Part shown: one piece after another, positions 9,414 through 19,429 of the stretch
Position numbering within the stretch: position 1 is the stretch's first letter
Layout of the letters: each line of letters begins with the position of its first letter
Source of the DNA: Tanticharoenia sakaeratensis NBRC 103193
GTDB taxonomy: Bacteria > Pseudomonadota > Alphaproteobacteria > Acetobacterales > Acetobacteraceae
Reading direction: 5' to 3'
DNA: 55,091 nt
Assembly: GCF_000963885.1 (NCBI RefSeq)
Contig: NZ_BALE01000029.1
Coordinates: 1 to 55,091 of the forward strand
Made by a program: the position numbers and the translations under genes
Notes under the pieces: model-generated
What the model was told of the DNA's origin: nothing
The model's input: the letters and a program-made list of their open reading frames with translations, nothing else
Databases searched by the model: none

Positions 9414-11086
9414 CGGGACACCCACGCGTCATAGAGGGTTGTGACGTGGAGCGACGGTTCAAGCCGCACGTCATGCACAGAGCGTGACAGGGCCAAGCGC
9501 GTCGTCTGCGGATAGGTCGTGATCTGGAGGAACTGTGCCGCGGCGGCCGCCTGTGCCTGCCGGTAGAGCTCGCGCCGCCGGTCCTGATCCGTCGTCGTCA
9601 GGGCGTCGTTGACGATCCTGTCGAAGCGCGGGTCGGAAAAACCGGCGGCATTCTGATGATTGGCATGACCTGTCGGCGGACCGAGGAAGGCGGATGAGAA
9701 AATGATCCGCAGGACATCCGCCGTATCGGTGTTCCAGTATCCCAGACGCACGTCGTAATCCCACGCCTGCTCCCGCGTGAGGACACTCGTGTCGTCGGAA
9801 TTTTCCAGCAGCACCTGAAACCCGGTCGCCCGTGCGGTTGCCTGCACCTGTTCCCATAATGTGCGGTCGGCGGTCGGCCAGCTCGAGCGCACCGGAATGT
9901 GAACGATCAGCGGAACGCCGTTGCGCGTGCGGATGCCATCCGCCGTGCGCCCGGTCCACCCGGCCGCATCCAGCAGGGCGTTTGCACGGGCCGGGTCATA
10001 ATCGCCGACATGTTCGAACGCAGGGTCGTAGAACGGCGTCGATGGGCTCAACGGCCCGCCGGCATGGCGATAATGATGGAAGAACACGCTGCCGAGCGCA
10101 CCCGGTATGTCCGCCGAGCGCACGAACGCCTCGCGCACGCGCACATCGTTAAAAGGGGCGCGGCGCACGTTCAGCGTCCCGTTGGTCGGATTGCCGGGTC
10201 GATCGGCCATCAAGAGCCACAGGTCGCGATTGCGCTGCGCCGGTGTTTCGGCCTCGGGTGGCAGACTGTCGATCACGTCGGCCTCGCCCGCCTGCAGTGC
10301 GGCGAACCGGACCGACGGCTCGGCCACGAAACGCCACTCGATCCGGTCGAGCCGGGCCGGGCCATGATGGAGTGCCGTAGGCGGGCCCCAGTTGTAGGCC
10401 GGGTTTCGGACGAACACGATGTCGTTCTGGTGGTCCCAGCGCTGCACCATGAACGGCCCCGATCCCACAGGCGACTGGCAGTTCACATCCCGCGGGCGCG
10501 CCAGTGCGCGGGGTGACTCCAGTCCCAGAAAACCCTGCGACAGCACTTCAAGGAATGCGGCATAAGGCGATTTGAGATGGACGACCGCCGTGTAGTCGTC
10601 CGGCGTGTCGGTGCGCAGATACTGGCGGATGTAGCCGCCGGCCGTTCCAGACTGCGTATGCGGATCGACCATATGATCGAGATTGGCGCGAACGGCCTGC
10701 GCATCGAAGCGGGTGCCGTCCGTAAATGTCACGTCCCGGCGCAGATGAAACGTGTAACTCAGCCCATCGTCGGAAATCTGCCAGTCGGTGGCGAGCCACG
10801 GAAGGATCCGGCCCCTGTCGTCCATGGCCACGAGCGAGTCGAGATACTGCTGGGCCACGAAGACCTGGGGCATGTCGCCCGCAACATGCGGGTCAAGGCA
10901 GACCGGCTCACGGTCTGTCGCATAGACAATTGTCCCGCCCGAAACCGGTGTCTGCGGGGCCACGTGGTGCGCTTCGCGACGGCACCCCGTCAGCAGCACG
11001 GCCGCCGCACACGCCACGACGCATGAGATCGTCCCGCGGACATGACGGGGGCGTGACTGCGCGAAAAGAGGCGTGGAAGGAGACAT
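9410..11086 (-). CDS. Periplasmic substrate-binding lipoprotein, DppA/OppA family 5
   Basis: A 558-residue solute-binding protein. The N-terminus carries a lipoprotein signal, with a hydrophobic run ending in a VLLTGC lipobox near residues 30-35, so the mature protein is probably anchored by the acylated Cys. The family 5 fold is recognisable: GGTIVYATDREPVCLDPH, WQISDDGLSYTFHLRRDVTFTDGTRFDAQAVRANLDH, SPVGSGPFMVQRW, and a C-terminal cluster lobe. It selects the ligand for the importer. The family covers peptides, nickel chelates, glutathione and opines, so the ligand cannot be read from sequence. Divergent transcription from a monooxygenase operon favours an organosulfur compound. It is the first gene of the minus-strand operon. 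Confidence 0.9.
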   Translation of the reverse strand: MSPSTPLFAQSRPRHVRGTISCVVACAAAVLLTGCRREAHHVAPQTPVSGGTIVYATDREPVCLDPHVAGDMPQVFVAQQYLDSLVAMDDRGRILPWLATDWQISDDGLSYTFHLRRDVTFTDGTRFDAQAVRANLDHMVDPHTQSGTAGGYIRQYLRTDTPDDYTAVVHLKSPYAAFLEVLSQGFLGLESPRALARPRDVNCQSPVGSGPFMVQRWDHQNDIVFVRNPAYNWGPPTALHHGPARLDRIEWRFVAEPSVRFAALQAGEADVIDSLPPEAETPAQRNRDLWLLMADRPGNPTNGTLNVRRAPFNDVRVREAFVRSADIPGALGSVFFHHYRHAGGPLSPSTPFYDPAFEHVGDYDPARANALLDAAGWTGRTADGIRTRNGVPLIVHIPVRSSWPTADRTLWEQVQATARATGFQVLLENSDDTSVLTREQAWDYDVRLGYWNTDTADVLRIIFSSAFLGPPTGHANHQNAAGFSDPRFDRIVNDALTTTDQDRRRELYRQAQAAAAAQFLQITTYPQTTRLALSRSVHDVRLEPSLHVTTLYDAWVSR

Positions 11087-11140
11087 GGCATCCGATTTGC
11101 GATGACGATGAAGGCCGGGCTGCCAAAAACCATCTCACGT

Positions 11141-11173
11141 ACGGTTGTTTGTGTAAACAACGACCCGAACCGT
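11141..11173. promoter_or_regulatory. Nested inverted repeat in divergent promoter region (operator candidate)
   Basis: GTTGTTT (11144-11150) and AAACAAC (11155-11161) form a perfect inverted repeat around GTGT. An outer pair, ACGGTT (11141-11146) and AACCGT (11168-11173), is also perfectly complementary. The site lies in the 169-base gap between the divergent transport and monooxygenase operons, so one regulator bound there could control both. No regulator gene is adjacent. Confidence 0.5.
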
Positions 11174-11255
11174 CATTATCATTCGAAGCACTGGACAGGC
11201 GTGCATTTATGCCCATAGGCTTGCTCCTGAAACAACGTCTCGGATCGGGGTAATC

Positions 11256-12518
11256 ATGGGTACGGAACATTTCCCGGCCGCTTCTGGCAGTGCCGATACG
11301 CTGGACGCGCATTTCGCACCGGTCTTCGAGAAGATCGCGGCAGGCGCCGTTGCGCGTGAGCAGAAACGCGAGCTTGCGCGCGATGCGGTCCGCGGCCTGC
11401 TGGGCGCGGGCTTCGGAAGGCTGCGGGTGCCGCGAGAGGCGGGCGGTCTGGGCGCTTCGCTCAAGGAAAGTTTTACGCTTCTGCGCACGCTTGCGGCTGC
11501 GGACTCCAATATTCCGCAGATCGTCCGCGCCCATTTCGCCTTCGTCGAGGGACGTCGGCAGCAGGGGCAGGCGTCCGAGCGGTGGTTCGGGATTATTAAT
11601 GACGGCGCACTGTTCGGCGCCGCGATGGCGGAGCGCTCCGACGAGACGAACGTGTCGACAACGTTGCTCAGGCAGCCCGACGGCTGGCGCCTGAACGGCA
11701 CCAAGTATTACTCGACCGGCACGCTCTATGCCGATTGGATCATCGTCTGGGCAGCCAGCGCGGATCAACGGGCGCATGTCGTGGTCCGCTCCGATGCGCC
11801 GGGCGTGAGCCGCGTCGACGACTGGGACGGGTTCGGACAGCGCCTGACCGGCAGCGGGACGACCGTGTTCGACAATGTGGCCATTCCGGAAGACCAGATC
11901 ATCTCCAGCAAGGCCCTGACGGACCTGCCGGCGCAGTCCTTTCTCGGCGCCTATTACCAGCAATTCCATCTGGCAACGCTTGCGGGCATCACGCAGGCGG
12001 TGCTGCGCGACGCGCTTGAATTCGTGCGCCCACGCACGCGCGTCTTCGGTGTGCCGGGCAAGGTCGCCCAGCGCGAGGATCCGGTCGTTCAGGGTGTCGT
12101 CGGCCGGATGTCGGCGTTGGCGTTCTCTACGGCAGCGCTGGTTGACCGTGTCTCCGACGCGCTGACGGAGGCGGAGCCGGACTGGGTGGCCGGCGATCGC
12201 GGCAGTGCCAGGATCGAGGCGGCGCAGGAAATCGCGTTTCAGGCGCAGCAGATTGTCATCGAGCAGGCCCTGGAAGCGGCGACGCTTCTGTTCGAGGTCG
12301 GCGGCGCATCCGCGACGAGCGAGAAGCGCCGTCTCGATCGGCATTGGCGCAACGCCCGCGTTCTGGCCTCCCATAATCCGGCAGCCCAGCGCCTGAGGGA
12401 ATTGGGCGATCTCGCCCTCAACGGCACGCCGCTCTGGACGCCGTATCGCGAGGGGCTTCTGCGACAGGCTCAAGCCCAGGCGCCGACCCATGCCGAAGTG
12501 CAAGTCGGGCTTGCATGA
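11256..12518 (+). CDS. DszC/SfnB-like FMN-dependent monooxygenase (acyl-CoA dehydrogenase fold)
   Basis: A 420-residue protein of the acyl-CoA dehydrogenase superfamily in its monooxygenase branch (DszC, SfnB and related). Visible landmarks are the N-terminal helical domain (GLLGAGFGRLRVPREAGGLGASLKESFTLLRTLAAADSNIPQIVRAHFAFVE), the central beta domain (GWRLNGTKYYSTGTLYADWIIVWA...VDDWDGFGQRLTGSGTTVFDNVAIPEDQI), and the C-terminal helices with GGASATSEKRRLDRHWRNARVLASHNP. Relatives use reduced FMN and O2 to oxidise sulfur, as in dibenzothiophene to its sulfone, or act in sulfone use. The catalytic Glu of true acyl-CoA dehydrogenases cannot be assigned by eye. It is the first gene of the five-gene operon and its stop overlaps the next start by four bases. 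Confidence 0.85.
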   Translation: MGTEHFPAASGSADTLDAHFAPVFEKIAAGAVAREQKRELARDAVRGLLGAGFGRLRVPREAGGLGASLKESFTLLRTLAAADSNIPQIVRAHFAFVEGRRQQGQASERWFGIINDGALFGAAMAERSDETNVSTTLLRQPDGWRLNGTKYYSTGTLYADWIIVWAASADQRAHVVVRSDAPGVSRVDDWDGFGQRLTGSGTTVFDNVAIPEDQIISSKALTDLPAQSFLGAYYQQFHLATLAGITQAVLRDALEFVRPRTRVFGVPGKVAQREDPVVQGVVGRMSALAFSTAALVDRVSDALTEAEPDWVAGDRGSARIEAAQEIAFQAQQIVIEQALEAATLLFEVGGASATSEKRRLDRHWRNARVLASHNPAAQRLRELGDLALNGTPLWTPYREGLLRQAQAQAPTHAEVQVGLA

Positions 12519-13918
12519 TGACGGCTGGTGCATCACTGAAGCCCCTGCGCGCCAACCTGTTCGAAATGGCCTGCGTCAGCCATATCGTGCACGGGATGTG
12601 GCGCGCGCCGGGCAATGCCCGTCACCGTTTCGGCGAGATGAGCTTCTGGCTGGATCTCGCACGCCTTGCGGAAGACGCGGGATTCGACGCGATCTTTCTG
12701 GCAGACGTGGTCGGTGTCTATGACCGCTTCGGCGGCCTCGAGGCCGCCCTTCGGCAGGGCATGCAGGTGCCGAACCTGGATCCGCTGATGCTCGTGCCGG
12801 CGATGGCCGCCGTCACCAGTCATCTGGGGTTCGGTGTGACGTTCTCGACCACCTACGAGCCGCCCTTCGCCTTTGCGCGCCGCATGAGCACGCTGGATCT
12901 CCTGACGGGCGGCCGCGTGGGCTGGAACGTCGTGACATCCTATCTGCCGAATGCCGCACGGAATTTCGGCCTCGATGACGAAGTCCCCCACGATGAGCGC
13001 TATGATCGTGCCGGGGAATATCTCGACGTGCTCTACAAGCTCTGGGAGGGAAGCTGGGATGACGACGCCATCGTTGCGGACGTCCAAGGCGATGTATTCT
13101 CGCGCCCCGGCAGCGCGCGATACATCAACCATGCCGGCCCCCATTACCGGGTCGAGGGGCCGAATCTTGTGCAGGCCACACCGCAGCGCACACCGCTGAT
13201 CTTTCAGGCGACCGGCTCGCCGCGCGGGCTGGAACTCGCCGCCGGTCATGCCGAGGCCATCTTCATCGGCGGACGCACGCGCGACGACGTCAGACGCAAC
13301 ATCGCCCAGACCCGGGCGCGCGCGGCGGCCCTCGGCCGGGATCCGGCCGATCTCAAGTTCTACGTCATGGCGGGGCTCGTTCCCGGAAGGACCGAGGCCG
13401 AAGCGCAGGAAAAAGCCGCGCGCTACCGCGAATTCTACAGTGTCGAGGGCGCCCTGGTTCATGCGCAGGCCGAGATCGACCTGCGTGCGGTCGATCCCGC
13501 TCTGACCATCGGCGAAGCGCTGGCACAACAAGGGCGCAGTATCGGCAACATGGGACGTCGTTTCGGCCCGGAGCAGACGATCGGCGCGGCGCTCAAGCAG
13601 GTCGGCACATTCGACGAAGGCCGGTTTTTCGCCTGTGGAACGCCGACGCAGATCGCGGACGAGATCGAGTCCTGGCTGGACGAGGACGGCATCGACGGGA
13701 TCAACCTGCGTCAATACCATTCCTTCGAAACGGCGCAGGATTTCGCGACCCTGATCGCACCGGAGCTGCGCCGCCGGGGCCGCATGCCTGAACAGAAGCG
13801 CGGCGAGACCCTGCGTGGCCGCCTGTTCGGTCACGACAGATTGCCCGCCACACATCCGGCAGCGCGCTATCGCGATCCCGCAGCGCTGCAAGTCAAAGAG
13901 GTTGCAAACGCGTCATGA
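12515..13918 (+). CDS. NtaA/SnaA/DszA-family flavin monooxygenase (copy 1)
   Basis: A 467-residue class C flavin monooxygenase with the bacterial luciferase-like TIM barrel. Family marks are [19 protein letters not shown] at the N-terminus, [64 protein letters not shown], and the insertion [36 protein letters not shown]. Relatives cleave C-S or C-N bonds (DszA sulfone monooxygenase, NtaA) using FMNH2 supplied by a separate reductase. The ATG at 12515 overlaps the previous TGA as ATGA; an ATG directly after it (12518) is also possible. It forms a plausible two-step pair with the DszC-like product. Confidence 0.88.
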   Translation: MMTAGASLKPLRANLFEMACVSHIVHGMWRAPGNARHRFGEMSFWLDLARLAEDAGFDAIFLADVVGVYDRFGGLEAALRQGMQVPNLDPLMLVPAMAAVTSHLGFGVTFSTTYEPPFAFARRMSTLDLLTGGRVGWNVVTSYLPNAARNFGLDDEVPHDERYDRAGEYLDVLYKLWEGSWDDDAIVADVQGDVFSRPGSARYINHAGPHYRVEGPNLVQATPQRTPLIFQATGSPRGLELAAGHAEAIFIGGRTRDDVRRNIAQTRARAAALGRDPADLKFYVMAGLVPGRTEAEAQEKAARYREFYSVEGALVHAQAEIDLRAVDPALTIGEALAQQGRSIGNMGRRFGPEQTIGAALKQVGTFDEGRFFACGTPTQIADEIESWLDEDGIDGINLRQYHSFETAQDFATLIAPELRRRGRMPEQKRGETLRGRLFGHDRLPATHPAARYRDPAALQVKEVANAS

Positions 13919-15069
13919 GTGCGCCTGAAAAAATCAATGTCCTCTGGTTTCTCCCGACGCACGGAGACTCACGCTATCTCGGGACACAGGAAGGCGGCCG
14001 CGGCGTCGATCTGCCTTATCTCCAGCAGGTCGCACGCGCCGCGGACAATCTCGGCTATTATGGTGTGCTGCTGCCGACAGGCCGAAGCTGCGAAGACAGC
14101 TGGGTCGTGGCGTCTTCTCTCATAACATCCACGGAGCGGCTGAAATTTCTTGTGGCCGTACGTCCGGGGCTTCAGTCTCCGACGCTCGCTGCCCGCATGA
14201 CGGCAACGCTCGATCGCCTTTCGAACGGCCGCCTTCTGATCAATGTCGTGACCGGCGGCGATCCGAAGGAGAATGGCGGAGACGGACTTTTTCTCAGCCA
14301 TGCCGATCGCTATGCGGTCACGGACGAATTCCTTGATATCTATTCGCGCCTGCTGCGTGGCGAAACGGTCGAGCACGAGGGACCTCACTTTCGCATCGAG
14401 GACGGCCGGCTGCTGTTCCCGCCGCATCAGGAAGGGGGACCGCCCCTGTATTTCGGCGGATCGTCCGACGTGGGGATCAAGGTGGCGGCCAAGCGCATCG
14501 ACAAATATCTCACCTGGGGCGAGCCGCCCGAGCAGGTGCGCCAGAAGATCGAGACTGTGCGCGAAGCGGCGGCCCGGGAAGGGCGAGAGGTCAGCTTCGG
14601 CATCCGGCTGCATGTGATCGCGCGCGAGACGACGGCGGAAGCGTGGCAGGCAGCGGATCGCCTGATTTCGCGCCTGGATGATGCGACGATCGCGCAGGCG
14701 CAGTCCGTGTTCTCGCGCCTTGACTCCGTGGGGCAGGCCCGCATGAGCGCACTGCATGGCGGGCGGCGCGACAAGCTGGAAATCAGCCCCAATCTCTGGG
14801 CGGGCGTTGGTCTGGTCCGTGGTGGCGCCGGCACGGCTCTGGTCGGCGACCCTGCGATAATTGCCGAGCGTATCGACGAGTATCGCAGGATCGGCTGCGA
14901 CAGCTTCATCCTGTCGGGCTATCCGCACCTGGAGGAAGCCTACAGCTTCGGCGAACTGGTTCTTCCCTTGCTGCCGACAGCCCATCCGACCCGCGCTGTC
15001 GGAGGGGCGAGCAACATGGGGCCGTTCGGCGAGACGATCGCCGGTTCCTATCGCCCGGCCACGCGTTGA
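13915..15069 (+). CDS. SsuD-like alkanesulfonate monooxygenase
   Basis: A 384-residue luciferase-like monooxygenase close to alkanesulfonate monooxygenase SsuD. It shows [56 protein letters not shown], then [43 protein letters not shown], and [27 protein letters not shown]-terminal [13 protein letters not shown]-like and [13 protein letters not shown] segments are also typical. Members release sulfite from sulfonates using FMNH2 and O2. Length is normal for SsuD. The start overlaps the previous stop by four bases. No ssuE-type reductase and no ssuABC transporter accompany it; import is presumably by the dipeptide-type ABC system next door. Confidence 0.88.
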   Translation: MSAPEKINVLWFLPTHGDSRYLGTQEGGRGVDLPYLQQVARAADNLGYYGVLLPTGRSCEDSWVVASSLITSTERLKFLVAVRPGLQSPTLAARMTATLDRLSNGRLLINVVTGGDPKENGGDGLFLSHADRYAVTDEFLDIYSRLLRGETVEHEGPHFRIEDGRLLFPPHQEGGPPLYFGGSSDVGIKVAAKRIDKYLTWGEPPEQVRQKIETVREAAAREGREVSFGIRLHVIARETTAEAWQAADRLISRLDDATIAQAQSVFSRLDSVGQARMSALHGGRRDKLEISPNLWAGVGLVRGGAGTALVGDPAIIAERIDEYRRIGCDSFILSGYPHLEEAYSFGELVLPLLPTAHPTRAVGGASNMGPFGETIAGSYRPATR

Positions 15070-16490
15070 GCGTCATGATCGATCGAAAGAGTCCCTCTTC
15101 TCCCGTGGCGATCATCGGTGGCGGGGCAACGGGTGCTGCCATCGCCTATCATTTTCTGAACCGGCGTACGGCCGTTTCAGGCCCGGTTCTCATCTTCGAG
15201 GCGCGCGCGCGCATCGGGGCCGGGCTTGCATATGGCAGTCATGATCCACAGCATCGGATCAACGTACCGGCCGCGAAAATGAGCATCGATACCGGGCGGC
15301 CACTCGACTTTCAGGAGTGGATCGACTGCGATCGGCTGCTCGCCCAGGATCCGGATGCGCTCGCTCCGTCCGGCGGCCTCTTTCCCGCACGGCGCGTATT
15401 CGGTCGCTATCTCGCAGACCGTATCGAGCCCTGGCTGCGGTCGGAAGCGGCGCTGCACGTGCGTGCCCGCGTCGTGTCGATCCAGAAAGATGGGGACTTA
15501 TGGCGGATCGGCACGGATGACGGCATTTTTTTCCAGGCCGCCCGTGTCGTGATCGCCACGACGCACCCGGTGCCGTCATTGCCGACGCCGCTGCGTCCTG
15601 TGTCACACGACCCGCGCATAGTCATCGATCCATGGTCTCATACCTGGCTCGACAGTGTGGCGCCGGATGCGCGGATTGCGATCATCGGTTCCGGACTTAC
15701 GATGGCCGATGTCGTTGCCAGCCTGACCGCGCGCGGTCATCGGGGGCTCATTATCGCGATATCGCGGCGCGGGCTGCGGTCGCAGTCTCATGCGAAAGCC
15801 GAAGTCGAGGCTCATGGCGATTTCTCGACAACACCGGCCCGGTCCGCCCGCGCACTGCTTCGTAATGTGCGTTGCGTGCTGGCGGACGACCCTGCCCGGC
15901 CGTGGCAGGCTACATTCGATGCATTGCGCCGGCAGGGACGGGCGATCTGGTCCGCGCTGCCACCTGTCGAACGCAAGCGGCTCGTGCGGCATCTTCGTCC
16001 GTTCTGGGACGTGCATCGGTTCCGCATCGCACCGCAGGTCGAAACGACGCTTTCGCAGCGCATCGCCAGCGGCACGCTGCGTATCCAGGCTGCCAGAGTG
16101 GAGTCGGCCAGCGCCACTGCATCCGCGATCAGCCTGAACCTGCGCGCGCGCGGCGGTGCGGTTCGGCACGTTGACTGCGACCTCGTCATCAACACGACAG
16201 GGCCGGATCATGCCGGAATTCTGGCGCAGCAGCCCTTTCTCGCCGGCCTGGCGCGGGATGGCCTGATCGAGCGCGATCCGCTGGGTCTGGGCCTGCACAC
16301 CGACGAACACCATCGCGCCATTGTCGCGGACCACCCGGTGCCGGGGCTGTTCATTGCGGGGCCACTCTCACGCGGAACGTTCGGTGAGTTGATGGGACTG
16401 CCCGAGGTCACGGCCAACGCCCAGTCCGTTGCAGCGACGCTCGCCGCGGATGTCAGCGCGTCGAAAACACGAGAGCGGGAGACACTCTGA
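15066..16490 (+). CDS. FAD/NAD(P)-binding oxidoreductase
   Basis: A 474-residue flavoprotein of the FAD-NAD(P)-binding family. An N-terminal dinucleotide fold ([17 protein letters not shown], about residues 14-30) binds FAD, with GAGLAYG and [11 protein letters not shown] nearby. A second Rossmann motif ([18 protein letters not shown]) lies mid-protein. The C-terminal [22 protein letters not shown] is the usual closing FAD contact. In this operon it could recycle or supply reduced flavin, or process a desulfurisation intermediate; neither role is shown by sequence. It overlaps both neighbours by 1-4 bases. No canonical small flavin reductase (DszD/SsuE) is encoded here, which makes this gene interesting. 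Confidence 0.75.
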   Translation: MSVMIDRKSPSSPVAIIGGGATGAAIAYHFLNRRTAVSGPVLIFEARARIGAGLAYGSHDPQHRINVPAAKMSIDTGRPLDFQEWIDCDRLLAQDPDALAPSGGLFPARRVFGRYLADRIEPWLRSEAALHVRARVVSIQKDGDLWRIGTDDGIFFQAARVVIATTHPVPSLPTPLRPVSHDPRIVIDPWSHTWLDSVAPDARIAIIGSGLTMADVVASLTARGHRGLIIAISRRGLRSQSHAKAEVEAHGDFSTTPARSARALLRNVRCVLADDPARPWQATFDALRRQGRAIWSALPPVERKRLVRHLRPFWDVHRFRIAPQVETTLSQRIASGTLRIQAARVESASATASAISLNLRARGGAVRHVDCDLVINTTGPDHAGILAQQPFLAGLARDGLIERDPLGLGLHTDEHHRAIVADHPVPGLFIAGPLSRGTFGELMGLPEVTANAQSVAATLAADVSASKTRERETL

Positions 16491-17833
16491 TGACCGAAAT
16501 CCCGATCAATGCCTTCGACATGACCTGCGTCTCACATCAGGCCAGCGGCCTGTGGCGTCACCCCGAGGATCAGGCGTGGCGTTATCGCACGATCGGATAC
16601 TGGACGGATCTGGCGAAACTTCTCGAACGCGGTCTGTTCGACGGGCTGTTCATTGCCGATGTGCTGGGCACATACGATGTATATGGCGGCGGGCCAGACG
16701 CGGCCCTGCGCAATGCCGCGCAGGTGCCGGTCAACGATCCGGCCATGACGATTTCCGCCATGGCGGCCGTGACCCGACATCTCGGGTTCGGGCTCACGGC
16801 GACCTTGTCTTTTGAACATCCCTATCCCTTCGCCCGGCGCATCTCCACGCTCGATCATCTGACGCAGGGGCGGATCGGCTGGAACATCGTCACGGGCTAT
16901 CTCAACAGCGCCGCGAAAGGCATGGGGCAGACCCGCCAGACCAGCCATGACGAACGCTATGACATCGCGCGTGACTACATGCAGGTCGTCATGAAGTTGT
17001 GGCGCGACAGCTGGGAAGATGGCGCCGTGGTGCGCGATGCGGAAGCGGGCGTCTTCACGGACCCGGCTCGCGTCCATCGCATCAGGCACGACGGCCCCTA
17101 TTACGAAATCGATGCTGTTCATCTGTGCGAGCCATCGCCGCAGCGCACGCCCGTGCTGTACCAGGCAGGAACATCGCCGAAAGGGCGCGCCTTCGCAGGA
17201 GATTTCGCCGAATGCGTCTTTCTTGCCGGACCGTCTGCAGCCATTGCCCGACACGGGGTCGAGGGACTGGTTTCCGAACTTCAACGCGTGGGCCGCGCGC
17301 GTTCCTCGCTGAAGATCTTTTCCCTTGTGACGGTCGTTACCGGGCCTGACGATGCGGCAGCGGAGGCCAAATGGGCCGATTATCGCCGTTACGTCAGCCA
17401 TGAGGGCGCGCTGACGCTCATGTCCGGCTGGACCGGCATCGATTTCTCCCAATACGATCTCGATGAGCCGGTTCGGCATGTCCGCAACGACGCCATTCAT
17501 TCGGCCGTGGATGCCTTGACGGTCGTTGATCCCAACCGCGTCTGGACGGTCCGAGAGTTGGCCGAACATTCTGCCATCGGGGGCCTGGGTGTGGCCTTCG
17601 TCGGCGGCCCGGGCCGTATCGCCGACCTGCTCGAGGACTGGATCGATCGAACCGGCGTGGACGGATTCAATCTGGCCTATGCAGTGACCCCGGGTAGTTT
17701 CGAGGATTTCGTCACCTACGTCGTGCCGGAACTGCAGCGGCGCGGACGTTACAAGACGCAATATCGACAGGGAACGTTGCGCGAGAAGCTCTTCGGAACA
17801 TCCGTGCCGCAATATCGTGCCGACGCCGCCTGA
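16490..17833 (+). CDS. NtaA/SnaA/DszA-family flavin monooxygenase (copy 2)
   Basis: A 447-residue paralog of the gene at 12515 and last in the operon. It keeps the family signatures: NAFDMTCVSHQASGLWRHP, GLFDGLFIADVLGTYDVYGG, LGFGLTATLSFEHPYPFARRISTLDHLTQGRIGWNIVTGYL, and RIRHDGPYYEIDAVHLCEPSPQRTPVLYQAGTSPKGRAFA. The C-terminus has GGPGRIADLLEDWIDRTGVDGFNLAYAVTPGSFEDF. The sequence differs enough from copy 1 to suggest a different substrate rather than recent duplication. Like its relatives it needs external FMNH2. The TGATG junction with the previous gene implies translational coupling. Confidence 0.88.
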   Translation: MTEIPINAFDMTCVSHQASGLWRHPEDQAWRYRTIGYWTDLAKLLERGLFDGLFIADVLGTYDVYGGGPDAALRNAAQVPVNDPAMTISAMAAVTRHLGFGLTATLSFEHPYPFARRISTLDHLTQGRIGWNIVTGYLNSAAKGMGQTRQTSHDERYDIARDYMQVVMKLWRDSWEDGAVVRDAEAGVFTDPARVHRIRHDGPYYEIDAVHLCEPSPQRTPVLYQAGTSPKGRAFAGDFAECVFLAGPSAAIARHGVEGLVSELQRVGRARSSLKIFSLVTVVTGPDDAAAEAKWADYRRYVSHEGALTLMSGWTGIDFSQYDLDEPVRHVRNDAIHSAVDALTVVDPNRVWTVRELAEHSAIGGLGVAFVGGPGRIADLLEDWIDRTGVDGFNLAYAVTPGSFEDFVTYVVPELQRRGRYKTQYRQGTLREKLFGTSVPQYRADAA

Positions 17834-18685
17834 CATCACTTTGTGCGCCAAGCGGCCCCGTGTCTGTTGAGTGCGCAGCGTGCGAAAAGCCGGGCTTCTG
17901 ATCGACACACGGTTGTTCACGCTCGGAAGGGTTCGGCAGCGGCTTCCGCAGGGGAGCGGGCCGGATTTGACTACTCGGGCTGTCGCCTTTGCAGCGGTTA
18001 ATCCGTAGCGCGATAAGTCGGCGGCCGTAGCACTTTGGAAAATATTCCGATTAGCGGCCTTTCAAGCCAGTAGCGCATGAGCAGCAGCCATTGTCCGTTC
18101 TGGCCGGTCCGGAGTGTATGCCATTGCATGGATTTGTGACGGTGCATTCAGCGTGCTCCAGCCTTTTCGGCATCAGTCGATGCTGAACGGCGTGATCCTA
18201 GAACAATCTCATGCCGGGTCGCGTGCGGCATGGGCCCCAGAATCAGCAGGCGTTCCCACGTGTTCGGCCCGATACCGGTGTGCCATGCGCGGGAAAACAT
18301 GCACAGACGCGACACATATCCGTGCGGCCGCGCAGCGTCTTTGAAACGCGCGCACCATTTCATCATATGAGGCTGTCGAGGTACAGCGGATGGGCGTTAT
18401 CCGAGTTTCGGATATAACAACGCAAGAGAATAGTGAAAACGGCAGATTTCTTTCATACAACGAAAAAAACGGTTGTATATTGACAAACCCGCATTTCGAA
18501 CGTATGAACCCGTCCATGGTCATCACGAGCAACATGCAGCGAATGTGTAGTAGGCGGCCGGGTTGCCGCTTGTGCTCTCGTGCGTCGCAGATTTTCTCGG
18601 CGCATCTTTAGCCGCCGCGTCCCCAAGTGTCCGGCGGCCCATCGTCTGATCGGGGCGATGCTGCTTTCTGTCGCGGACATCTGAC
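17834..18685. other. Noncoding or decayed stretch
   Basis: About 850 bases after the monooxygenase operon with no credible reading frame and a mixed, somewhat lower GC content. An AT-richer segment lies at about 18400-18490. No insertion-sequence ends were recognised. It may be remnants of lost genes. Confidence 0.4.
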
Positions 18686-18895
18686 ATGTTGAGTTCCACC
18701 ATCATCGAAATCGACGGCATATTCCTCGGCGCGGCCATCCTGCTGGGGCCCCATGGGAGACGTCGGTTCTATGCGGCGCACGACCGTGTCCGGGCGTTGC
18801 ATAACGTCGTCATGCCCGATCTTGGGCATCTCCATGTCCACGTCGCAGCGCAATTTCGGAAAAACGCTCGCCAGGATCCGGCTTCGCAGGTATGA
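18686..18895 (+). CDS. Small conserved-looking protein of unknown function
   Basis: A 69-codon frame starting MLSSTIIEIDGIFLGAAILLG and continuing through HGRRRFYAAHDRVRALHNVVMPDLGHLHVHVAAQF. Third-position G/C is high, unlike the surrounding noncoding bases. The pattern (IEIDGIFLGAA, then RRFYA, then a DLGHL-type segment) resembles short uncharacterised proteins common in Acetobacteraceae genomes, but I know no function. There is no signal peptide and no strong ribosome-binding site. It could be regulatory or a prophage-type accessory protein. Confidence 0.5.
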   Translation: MLSSTIIEIDGIFLGAAILLGPHGRRRFYAAHDRVRALHNVVMPDLGHLHVHVAAQFRKNARQDPASQV

Positions 18896-19429
18896 TCCTT
18901 CGCGGAGGCTCCGGATCTGCTGGGGGGCAGGGGCCTGCCTGCATCCTCGTGCATGCGGTTCCACTGCGAACCGCCGTATGGACAGAGTAATCATGGGCTC
19001 AAGGCGCATCTGCCGGTATGAAACAGGCCGCCGCATCTGGCGAAAAGCGCGAGGCAATGGATTGCGTCTGGCAGCGGGTCAGGATGACGATTTTGTCGTC
19101 TCCTAGTGACGGACGCAGACAGCCTTCATGATCTGAGAACGAAGAAGCACGACAGGCGAACGCCGGTATTGCGAAGATCGCGTCGACGCAGGTCATGTCG
19201 CCTCGACACAAGGTGATGTTGGCCAGCGCGATCTGTCATCAGCCGATTACGTGTGACGTAAGGCGGCCGTTCTCAGCAGCCTTGCGTCACACCATGTCGA
19301 TCCTTGCGGCCGGCCCATGAAGCGCTTTCGATACGTGCACCATGACCCCACGCGGTCAAACTTTCGCCGCGTGCAGGGCCCGCGTTTCGGCGCTCGCCAG
19401 ATGGCGGGGAGTCGTGGGAAGATGTCCCC
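18896..19429. other. Noncoding stretch upstream of ABC-2 exporter
   Basis: About 530 bases with no supportable gene. The final 20 bases before ATG 19430 include a GGGAAG that can serve as ribosome-binding site and may fold with the following CCCC. Confidence 0.4.

Noticed and set aside
12533-13891. Long minus-strand frame opposite the DszA-like gene
   Set aside because: It is antisense shadow coding caused by high third-position GC; the plus strand has family motifs throughout.
12515-17833. Idea that the two DszA-like genes are a recent tandem duplication
   Set aside because: The proteins differ widely outside family motifs and are separated by two unrelated genes, so they are old paralogs or independent recruits.
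18608-19057. 149-codon minus-strand frame
   Set aside because: It is Arg/Pro-rich with no motif; the plus-strand 69-codon frame in the same bases looks more like coding sequence.
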